A stretch of DNA of 12,300 bases, from contig JADYYU010000270.1 in assembly GCA_020853515.1 (NCBI GenBank), positions 1 to 12,300 on the forward strand. Direction: 5' to 3'. Below, piece by piece: positions 5,594-12,300 of this stretch (the first letter of the stretch is position 1; each line of letters begins with the position of its first letter). The stretch comes from Chitinophagaceae bacterium (GTDB lineage: Bacteria; Bacteroidota; Bacteroidia; Chitinophagales; Chitinophagaceae). Position numbers and translations under genes: made by a program. The notes under the pieces are model-generated. The model ran no database searches, was not told the origin of the DNA, and saw only the letters and a list, made by a program, of their open reading frames with translations.

Positions 5594-6772
5594 TCAATTT
5601 ACAATATCATTGATCGCATCTCCGATCGAGTCAAAAATGGGCTGTATGTAATCTGGTTCGGGCGCTTCTTCTGTTTCAAAAGAGGAAATCATTTTGTCAT
5701 CATCGTAAATACATTTGATGTTTTGTAATGCACCATTGCAGTTATAGATCTTAAAACCGCTTTCTGAAGAAAGATAACGGAATAGAAAATCTGCGTTGCA
5801 ATCTGATCCATCAAGTTGTATCCGCTCAGGCTCGCTATAGGCTTCTGAATTCAGGTCGCCCACAAATGAATAATAGTATCCGTCTTCCAGCTTTGCAATG
5901 ATCTGATATCGGGTGTTTTCAACAATTTCATTACTTAAAAATCCCGCAAATTTTTTATTTGAATTTTTACAGGATGATAGCAGATAGCTGTTGCGGAACT
6001 TTTTTGAATTCTTTAAGATCTCATAAATGATCTTGCGCTGCGACAGTTTAAAGCGGCTGTTATCAATGCCCTGAAACTTGCCAAAAATTCTTTTGTATTC
6101 ATCAAATTGTTCTTTGTCTTCGATCACATAGTTAGCGTTCACAAAGCCGTATTCATAATCTTTTTTTATAAAAGAAAGGAAGCCGGTCTTTTGAAACAGG
6201 ACTTTTCTGAAATCATATTTCTTCGATGAACTGTCGATTGACAAAGGGTAAATATCATTATTCAGAGCGATCAGTTCGGTATATGTTTTACTTTGACTAT
6301 TGGGCAGCAAAGCAAAATTACCAATGGTTTTTCCCTGCTCATCACGGATCGACACATTTTGAGTCAGTGTATAAATAGTATGCATTTTTTGAAACTGATA
6401 ATACTGGTATCCCAGATAGACAAGGCAACAAAGCATTCCCGCTATCAGCAGGAGCATCAGCGGCCATACAAATGATTTTTTAGGTGTAGTGGCCGTTGTC
6501 TTCACTGCTGCAGGAGCCGCTTTGACCGGTGATGGTATGAAAGCCGGAGGAGAGCTTACCGGCTTGATGAACGATTGTGCAAACAGTGATTCGGTTTCTT
6601 TAATTTTATCTGCACTGAAATTCCAATGGGTGTACAACTGCGATAAATTACTGTGTATTTCGTTTTCCTGCAATGATGACCATTTGTGGATCAGTTGCTC
6701 GGGTGCTTCGCCACCGTTTTTCATTTTATATAAAAACCGGATGTAGGTGCTGATATTATTTTTATTGATCAC
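5594..6772 (-). CDS. Single-pass membrane protein of unknown function with SH3-like extracytoplasmic region
   Basis: A 392-residue protein with no family I recognise. The N-terminal cytoplasmic part (1-70) is helical, then a Pro/Ala/Thr linker (71-98), one membrane helix (about 101-122), and a long extracytoplasmic part. Residues 133-165 (YTLTQNVSIRDEQGKTIG then a Tyr-Thr-Glu strand) look like a bacterial SH3-type beta segment, often linked to cell-wall contact. The rest is mixed and ends in an acidic tail (355-380). There is no ATG before Met17; the frame opens after a TGA at 6781-6779, so GTG 6772 is the likely start, 40 bp after the previous gene. It is probably the last gene of the SEDS-PBP operon and may act as an envelope partner of the synthase; this is inferred only from position and topology. 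Confidence 0.75.
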   Translation of the reverse strand: MINKNNISTYIRFLYKMKNGGEAPEQLIHKWSSLQENEIHSNLSQLYTHWNFSADKIKETESLFAQSFIKPVSSPPAFIPSPVKAAPAAVKTTATTPKKSFVWPLMLLLIAGMLCCLVYLGYQYYQFQKMHTIYTLTQNVSIRDEQGKTIGNFALLPNSQSKTYTELIALNNDIYPLSIDSSSKKYDFRKVLFQKTGFLSFIKKDYEYGFVNANYVIEDKEQFDEYKRIFGKFQGIDNSRFKLSQRKIIYEILKNSKKFRNSYLLSSCKNSNKKFAGFLSNEIVENTRYQIIAKLEDGYYYSFVGDLNSEAYSEPERIQLDGSDCNADFLFRYLSSESGFKIYNCNGALQNIKCIYDDDKMISSFETEEAPEPDYIQPIFDSIGDAINDIVN

Positions 6773-6812
6773 TGTGATTCATTTATGGTTATCGTGAAAT
6801 AAGTTTACTTTT

Positions 6813-7283
6813 TTAATTGTTTTTTTTCGGCAGTTTCAGTTTATATTTTGGTAACAGTTTGATCAGAATGTCATTCGGAACATTTACGGCTTCACCATTG
6901 AGCTTGAAAGCAAGGTCAAGGGCGCCTTCACTACGAGTGATTTTAAACCCTGCATCGACTGCATCGGTCTTCAGCAGAATCTCATTTCCATTATAAAAAT
7001 CAGGTAAGGACTGGTCGGAGCCGGTATATTTAATTTGCAGTTCATCTGCATGCTCTTGCAGATTTATAGCGCTGCCATAGGCGATGGTCAGTAGCTGAAC
7101 AAAGGTATCTTTCTTCATAGCTGTATAACACTGCTGATCAAAGCCAGCATTTCCCGGTTGAATACTTTTGGTGGTATCATGTGCAGGATCATTTTTTATC
7201 CGGAATAAAAAGCACAGCAATAGAGCAGCAACCCCGGCCACTGCAAACAGCACTGCTTTGAATGCGAAATGTTTGTTCATCAT
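6813..7283 (-). CDS. Small membrane-anchored extracytoplasmic protein, unknown function
   Basis: A 156-residue protein with one N-terminal hydrophobic helix (about 8-27), followed by a polar extracytoplasmic domain (30-156) with alternating strand-like segments and a basic C-terminus (KLLPKYKLKLPKK). No family is recognised. There is no valid lipobox, since LLLC lacks a small residue at -1. The ATG at 7283-7281 overlaps the stop of the PBP reading frame as ATGA; a second ATG directly follows. This tight coupling implies that the upstream frame is, or until recently was, translated through to its own stop at 7280. A role as accessory or anchor for the peptidoglycan synthase is plausible but unproven. 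Confidence 0.78.
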   Translation of the reverse strand: MMNKHFAFKAVLFAVAGVAALLLCFLFRIKNDPAHDTTKSIQPGNAGFDQQCYTAMKKDTFVQLLTIAYGSAINLQEHADELQIKYTGSDQSLPDFYNGNEILLKTDAVDAGFKITRSEGALDLAFKLNGEAVNVPNDILIKLLPKYKLKLPKKNN

Positions 7284-8113
7284 AGTCGGCCGAAATAATT
7301 TTTAAAGGTGCGTGAATCAATACAGTTTTTAGTGATATCAATGAGTAAGTTCCAGTCAAAGTCACGGTTGTTATCAATCACAAAATAGATGGAATATACT
7401 TTTGCTGAACGATTGATATTTTCTGGTTTGGTCATGTCCTTGTCTGTGATGGTTAATATCAGTCTTCGCGAACTGGCAGCTCCTGAACTTTCTTCATTGA
7501 TGGTGCCGGTTTTTGCATAAAAAAACAGATCGGGAAATGCAGACCGTAATGCGTTTAGTTTGGTAGCGGTTCCTGAAACGATTACTTTGCGCATTCCTTC
7601 AAAAATATTGTTGCAAAGAAAATCGTTAAATGTGGCCGCACTCCATGAACTGTCTATCTGCCACGGCAGGTAGGGTGTCGTTTGCTTTGCAATGCCGGCA
7701 TGATAATTTCGGTTTTGGGTGAACAACGCATTGTACATTTCAAGCATTTTCAGCGGAGTGATCTGGTACGGATAACCGCCCAGCGTGGGTGTTTTAAGCC
7801 CCAGATTAAAATTTTCGTTGATTTCATTGCGGTGTCGGGATGAAATGTAATGACGCATTTTTTGCGAAAAACTACTGGCCTCCGGTAGCACCCAGATTGA
7901 GTTGGTAAAGTTGTTCTGTTTGAGTTGGACGTTCGTTGTACTGTCGCAAAAAAGCACTCGGCCTGTATTCATCGGCGATCCGTCCTGTTTATCAATATCA
8001 GTGGTGGCCACATTCAGATTGGCAGACATGCCCGTGGCGATCAAACTATTTTCGTTGGCAAAGTATGATTTTGATTTTTTTGCAGCATCGCTTGCGGGCC
8101 ATTTTTTATCACT
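7280..8113 (-). CDS. C-terminal part of penicillin-binding transpeptidase domain, carrying KTGT, in frame after an internal stop
   Basis: 277 codons continue the SEDS-PBP frame after the TAA at 8114-8116. The segment contains a PBP-typical TPLKMLEMYNALF helix (codons near 7734-7772) and the third active-site motif YAKTGT (K-T-G-T at 7513-7502). It therefore supplies the KTGT half of the active site whose SxxK and SxN are encoded before the stop. Read alone it could start only at TTG 8044 or ATG 8029; there is no ATG in the first 28 codons after the stop, and a free fragment would be neither exported nor membrane-bound. It is most likely the broken-off end of one gene (nonsense mutation or sequence error), or is made by read-through. 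Its stop overlaps the start of the next gene, which supports former or present translation. Confidence 0.8.
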   Translation of the reverse strand, partial: SDKKWPASDAAKKSKSYFANENSLIATGMSANLNVATTDIDKQDGSPMNTGRVLFCDSTTNVQLKQNNFTNSIWVLPEASSFSQKMRHYISSRHRNEINENFNLGLKTPTLGGYPYQITPLKMLEMYNALFTQNRNYHAGIAKQTTPYLPWQIDSSWSAATFNDFLCNNIFEGMRKVIVSGTATKLNALRSAFPDLFFYAKTGTINEESSGAASSRRLILTITDKDMTKPENINRSAKVYSIYFVIDNNRDFDWNLLIDITKNCIDSRTFKNYFGRL

Positions 8114-8116
8114 TTA
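8114..8116 (-). other. In-frame TAA stop interrupting the SEDS-PBP gene
   Basis: The frames on both sides are identical (12211, 8473, 8284 and 7513 all differ by multiples of three). The stop falls between the SxN and KTGT motifs in the sequence AAC TAA AGT. A single base change from Tyr, Gln, Lys, Glu, Leu or Ser codons would create it. No frameshift is needed. TAA is used as a normal terminator by several other genes here, so a changed genetic code is not a reasonable explanation. Confidence 0.9.
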
Positions 8117-11100
8117 GTTGGGCAGGTAATACCCGGTGCCATCCAGCGAGAGGCGCGGAAAAGTATTGCGCTTAGGGTGGGTCGTCAATACTTTTTTCAA
8201 ACTTAATTTCTGATCGCTGCCTGTAAAATCAGCTTTGGTATATGAACCTAAAAATAAGATCACGGAGTGGAAAAAATTACTGGAATGCTCAATGTATTCA
8301 GGCAAAGAAATCTGCGCATTGCCATAATGCTCTATATTTTTCCATGCATGCGAAAGCGGTAATCCGGCATAATTATTTTCTTCGGCCAAATTGCTTTTGA
8401 CATACATCAGCCGATCCCATTCGAGATGCGCCTGACTGCCAATAGCCGCCATCACAACGGGTTTGATAGATGAGCCCGGTCCCAGATGCAGATTCAGTAA
8501 ATTGGCATTCCCCCATTGTTTTCGTTCCTTGGCTGTATTGCTGAAAAAGAAGTGTTCCTGTTGCAACTGATAGATTTTTTGCGGATCGTTCGGGTCCAGT
8601 TCTGTACGCATGCCATTGTATTCGTTCAATATTCTGATATTACCATCGCCATCGGCAGCTATTACAGAGAAATTAAATTTTTTGTTTTTGCTGTTCTGTT
8701 TGTACGCGCTGCGTATTTGTTGCTGCACATCATTATGCAAATGATAATCAAGCGTAATGGGCATCGATTTTTCAGGTGTATTTTTAAAAGGAGTTCGTAG
8801 TGCATTGGCCAGATTGTACACCCAAAAATTATTCACGCCCATTGGAAAGATGGGTCTGTAATTATTATTCACCCATTTATGGGTTACAAAATGAATGCCG
8901 TCAGACTGGCAGACAATGTCAAATTTTTTGTGATTGGCTTGCACCGTTAGTACATCGCCGCAATCAAATGCACGGCTGAAATTGAGGGCAGACTGTATCT
9001 GCACACTCGCATCTTTTTTTTGCAGCATCACCGTAGTTTTGCTTTTATATTGGTTATGTACATCAAGCAGCGCGCGTGGTTGTGCCTGATCGCTCAGCCA
9101 TGATACGGGTAAGATGCAAAGCGAGATATTATTTTTGCTGTCACTACTGCAGTACGGCAACGAAATATTTTCTTTTTCACTCCCGTAAGTTAGCAAAGTG
9201 TTTATCATGTTGGGTTCTGCATATTCACTCACAGTGCCATGCCACACTTTTCTATTATCGGCAACAGGTAAGGTCAGATAGAGGGTATTGTTATATTCTG
9301 CCCTGTAACGGCCCTGATCGTAACGGATGTAAAGGGGATTATTGACACGCATGGCAGTAGAAGGGTTCTGCGCCCATAATGCCAGTATACTGCGTGTGTA
9401 TGGTTCTTTGATTTCTTTATTAACCAGTGTCTTGTAACGTTGGTCGTTACGGATCACTTTGCACAGTTGCTCATAATTCAATTTTATATGGCGGTTTTCC
9501 AGACTGTCCTGCACCATGCCCAGTAAGTTGTCGAAGGGTTGTTCAATATGATTTTTTGTGCTGTGCACCACCACATTAAAATTATTTTTATTAAGCTCGT
9601 TTTTAATAACTGTGAATGCCGACGTCAGCACTATCAATCCAAATAAGATCAGGTAGCGCGAAAAAGCGAGTTCTGTTTTTACCGATAAAAAATTGTACAA
9701 CGCCGGCTTTTGGATCAGTAAAATAAAAAAGAGCATCAGTGGAAATAGCACACTCAATTTGCTGGTAAGACTTAAGAAAGGATAATCCTGTCCAAAAAAA
9801 ACAAATCGGTTGGTAGAGGTCAGCCAGACAAACAGGCATAATGTAAAAAAAATAAGCATGGGTATCAAACCTGCATAGGTGCCTGCTTCAAATACGTTGT
9901 CCTGCTTTTTGATTTTGTATGAAACAAGGTAAAAAACCAGCGGTAAAATGCAAGTGATCAGTATCAGATACATATTAACGGTGCCCAGTTCACCAATGAT
10001 AAATCGGGCCACCACTACATCACGTGTCTGGGTATTGTAATTAACGCCCACTTTAGTGAATGACTTAAAGTTGGCAGGTTTGCTGTAATCAAAAGGATTT
10101 GAAATATACGTGTTGATGAACCATTGGTTTTCGGCTGTTTCAATAATCTTACGGGCGCTGAAACCTGAATAATCATTTTGTTCCAGCAAGGCACTCACCG
10201 GCTGATGAATGATAGAAGCCCGGTACTGTACATGCTTGATTTTTTGGGTGATCTTATTGCTGATGAATGACCTGCTTTGCGGAACTGCAATACACAGCAG
10301 ATAAGCTGACAGTATGATCAGAGATGCGAGTTTAATTTTTTTACCGGCACCGTCGAACAAATGGATCACCAGCGTGACAATCATCATCAACAGCGCTATA
10401 AAGATAAGCTTGTATGTCAGCAGATAGTAGAATAATGATTTCTGTACTATGAAAACAAAATAAAGCACTAAGGCGGCCAGGCCGTAAACCCAGTAATTCC
10501 AGGGACGGGTAAACATTTGAAGTATAGGTGTTTTGCCAATCGATTTTTTAAGAAAATTCAGCAGCACATTTTTAAGCAGAATGAAGAGTATGAACAGCAC
10601 GCAATAACCCCGGTCTGCCAGGGCAAAAAAGAGAATGCTGATGATGGTAATATTAAATGTTGGATTTTGTATCAGATAAAACAAATAGGCCCTGATTTTG
10701 TCCAGAAATGTTTGCTGGTATTTCTTATCCAGATGCCGGACTACATACTGTTGGTTAAGCCATTTTGAAAAAACGATATACAAAATAGTAGGAATCAGAA
10801 TGGTAGACAGCCGTTTGATAAAATCGACCGGCGCCAGAGATAAGACGCCGCAGATTATCAAAAGTACAGTATAAAAGATAAGGATCTGCTGCATGCCGGA
10901 TAAATTCCAGCGGGCAGGAAACCAGCGCTGCAGGTCGAAATCAAGAGCGGCTCGCTGTGGCCGGTAGGTTTGCCATTTTCGGTAGATCATCACTGCGATG
11001 ATCACCCCAAATGTAAACACAAGGGTAGCGGGAACCGGAATATCCAGCCCCAGAAGATTGAAGTCAAAGGAGCGGAAGGTATTTTCAAGCTCGTGCTTTG

Positions 11101-12300
11101 AAATATTTTCGAGGGGCGGAAAGGTTGCGATGCGCCAGTATAAAATAAAACGGATCACGATGAGTGCAAATAATACAAAAAGGGCGATCGGCTGAAAACG
11201 TCTCAGACTGCCTGCGTTGGAAAATACCGTAAAAAAGGCAAACAATAAAAAGATGAAAAGGGTATAGGCAATGGTTTTATTGTAAGAGAATCCATTGTCG
11301 GAAAAATCTCTGACGCGGAACTGATATTTTAAATTCTGTTGCGGGTTAAGCAGATAAAACTGATTGTTACTCGCTGTTTTATGTTGAATAGTGGTCGCAT
11401 TCCGGTCGGTGTAACTGACCTGCAGATTCTGCGATGCATTGCCTGTAGTATATTCCACTACGCCATTAATGACACCACCTCCGCTCAGGTTCGGATGTTG
11501 AAAACAAAACCCTTCTGCCAGCGAGAGATCTTTCAGTATATTATTTTGATTGGTAATAAAGCGCACACAATGAGTGCCTTCTGCAGCGTCATTGGGCGTT
11601 GAAAGATAGTAGGTATTCGGATAATCAAAATACAATGCCTGCTCGTTTTGCAGCGGCGACAGATGCATTTCTGATTTGTTATTGGCAAAGCCGATATAGA
11701 ATTTTTCCCCCGCTGCCATATCAAATGTACCTGAGTTGTTTTGTTCAGTCTTGTTGGCAATGAGTTTATAATCACCCAGTGACGATGTTTTGAAAAAGAT
11801 GTACTGCTGCTCCTTGTCAGTGCTGTGACTGGCTAATAATAAAATACTGCCGGCCTCGCTTAAAATTTCATTCAGTACCTCGTAATCGCCGTCCGATTGT
11901 ATGCTGTAGTTGTCAATGCTGCTAAACAAATTATTTAAACTGATACCATAGCGGATGGGTTTTATATGGAAAGTTAGCTCCCCGTTACAATTTTTTTTGC
12001 CCAATGTTTGTAGCCATTCACGGTCGTTACTGCTGATATGAACGGTAATCTGATCATCGCTGCTGCTGACTTTTTTATGATGAAATGTCAGGGTGTTGAT
12101 GCCATTTGATATGATCGCATTGTTGACATCATATCCGGGTTTGGCATTGACTACTCTATATTGTTCCCGACCGGTTTTCTGAAAAATGGGTTCATCAAAA
12201 TCCGTGGTCACTATTTGATAGGCAGTCCCTTTTTGTCTGAATGTAATTTCTGCAATGCCGGAATCTTCCGTTTGATATTGGAAGGTCGCCCTGTCTTTAA
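8114..12300 (-). CDS. SEDS (FtsW/RodA-like) glycosyltransferase fused to class B penicillin-binding protein; 5' end outside window
   Basis: 1,394 codons in the window, open to the right edge; GTG 12211 is an internal codon, since 29 more open codons precede it. Numbered from 12211: an unrecognised beta-rich domain (1-310), three membrane helices (about 314-410), and a SEDS-like core with ten helices (about 442-834). The core has a large loop between helices 7 and 8 (644-744) holding TRDVVVARFIIGELG, which aligns with the TDFIFAV.GEELG motif of FtsW/RodA (Asp731). QDYPFLSLTS (808-817) matches the G.PLPFISYGG region. A further helix (851-868) then anchors a transpeptidase: SSIK (catalytic Ser1247, Lys1250) and SSN (1310-1312). 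KTGT comes only after the stop at 8114. Such a chain would polymerise lipid II and crosslink the glycan at the membrane. SEDS and class B PBPs normally are separate partners. Sequence divergence from FtsW/RodA is high. Confidence 0.88.
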   Translation of the reverse strand, partial: KDRATFQYQTEDSGIAEITFRQKGTAYQIVTTDFDEPIFQKTGREQYRVVNAKPGYDVNNAIISNGINTLTFHHKKVSSSDDQITVHISSNDREWLQTLGKKNCNGELTFHIKPIRYGISLNNLFSSIDNYSIQSDGDYEVLNEILSEAGSILLLASHSTDKEQQYIFFKTSSLGDYKLIANKTEQNNSGTFDMAAGEKFYIGFANNKSEMHLSPLQNEQALYFDYPNTYYLSTPNDAAEGTHCVRFITNQNNILKDLSLAEGFCFQHPNLSGGGVINGVVEYTTGNASQNLQVSYTDRNATTIQHKTASNNQFYLLNPQQNLKYQFRVRDFSDNGFSYNKTIAYTLFIFLLFAFFTVFSNAGSLRRFQPIALFVLFALIVIRFILYWRIATFPPLENISKHELENTFRSFDFNLLGLDIPVPATLVFTFGVIIAVMIYRKWQTYRPQRAALDFDLQRWFPARWNLSGMQQILIFYTVLLIICGVLSLAPVDFIKRLSTILIPTILYIVFSKWLNQQYVVRHLDKKYQQTFLDKIRAYLFYLIQNPTFNITIISILFFALADRGYCVLFILFILLKNVLLNFLKKSIGKTPILQMFTRPWNYWVYGLAALVLYFVFIVQKSLFYYLLTYKLIFIALLMMIVTLVIHLFDGAGKKIKLASLIILSAYLLCIAVPQSRSFISNKITQKIKHVQYRASIIHQPVSALLEQNDYSGFSARKIIETAENQWFINTYISNPFDYSKPANFKSFTKVGVNYNTQTRDVVVARFIIGELGTVNMYLILITCILPLVFYLVSYKIKKQDNVFEAGTYAGLIPMLIFFTLCLFVWLTSTNRFVFFGQDYPFLSLTSKLSVLFPLMLFFILLIQKPALYNFLSVKTELAFSRYLILFGLIVLTSAFTVIKNELNKNNFNVVVHSTKNHIEQPFDNLLGMVQDSLENRHIKLNYEQLCKVIRNDQRYKTLVNKEIKEPYTRSILALWAQNPSTAMRVNNPLYIRYDQGRYRAEYNNTLYLTLPVADNRKVWHGTVSEYAEPNMINTLLTYGSEKENISLPYCSSDSKNNISLCILPVSWLSDQAQPRALLDVHNQYKSKTTVMLQKKDASVQIQSALNFSRAFDCGDVLTVQANHKKFDIVCQSDGIHFVTHKWVNNNYRPIFPMGVNNFWVYNLANALRTPFKNTPEKSMPITLDYHLHNDVQQQIRSAYKQNSKNKKFNFSVIAADGDGNIRILNEYNGMRTELDPNDPQKIYQLQQEHFFFSNTAKERKQWGNANLLNLHLGPGSSIKPVVMAAIGSQAHLEWDRLMYVKSNLAEENNYAGLPLSHAWKNIEHYGNAQISLPEYIEHSSNFFHSVILFLGSYTKADFTGSDQKLSLKKVLTTHPKRNTFPRLSLDGTGYYLPN

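Noticed and set aside
8075..8107. Homopolymer runs (A7 and A6 on the minus strand) near the internal stop as the cause of an artificial frameshift
   Set aside because: The reading frame is the same before and after the stop, so a single indel cannot explain it; only a substitution (or two balancing indels) could.
8516..10768. Several plus-strand open frames of 80-95 codons opposite the SEDS-PBP gene
   Set aside because: They are antisense shadows of the long coding frame, with biased composition and no recognisable domains.

Overview
The window looks like a chromosomal piece of a Bacteroidota genome, probably Chitinophagaceae or a nearby Sphingobacteriia-type lineage. The reasons are: perfect Bacteroidota -7 promoter elements (TAnnTTTG) directly in front of three genes, no clear Shine-Dalgarno sequences, a CcoI-type copper ATPase start behind a Crp/Fnr regulator, a bacterial PcrB/GGGP synthase of the Bacteroidota kind, and YARHG and DUF2306 proteins. 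No RNA gene, insertion sequence, CRISPR array or phage gene was seen. All genes but one are on the minus strand.

Left part (1-1818, minus): a respiration/oxygen module. A Crp/Fnr regulator with an FNR-like cysteine set (1091-1804) is followed by a perfect FNR-box-like palindrome (1063-1082). Next come a small hemerythrin-like helical protein (475-996) and, overlapping it by ATGA, the N-terminus of a heavy-metal P-type ATPase of the CcoI/FixI type (1-478, cut by the window edge). The likely logic is oxygen-responsive control of copper delivery to cbb3 oxidase.

Middle part (1886-4431, minus): a tight three-gene unit. It holds a secreted DUF900-like alpha/beta hydrolase, a six-helix DUF2306 membrane protein starting on TTG 1 bp after the hydrolase stop, and a YARHG lipoprotein overlapping the membrane gene by 53 bp. 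Divergent from it is the only plus-strand gene, geranylgeranylglyceryl/heptaprenylglyceryl phosphate synthase (4624-5385), which makes archaeal-type ether-lipid precursors in Bacteroidota. A 208-bp convergent gap follows.

Right part (5594-12300, minus): the most unusual region. One reading frame runs from beyond the right edge to 7280. It encodes about 310 or more residues of unrecognised N-terminal domain, three membrane helices, a ten-helix SEDS (FtsW/RodA-like) glycosyltransferase core, and a class B penicillin-binding transpeptidase with SxxK, SxN and KTGT motifs. This is a peptidoglycan polymerase and its crosslinking partner fused in one chain. The frame is interrupted by a single TAA at 8114-8116, between SxN and KTGT, with coding character and frame the same on both sides. 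Two membrane-anchored proteins of unknown function follow (6813-7283, start overlapping the PBP stop by 4 bp; and 5594-6772), probably in the same operon.
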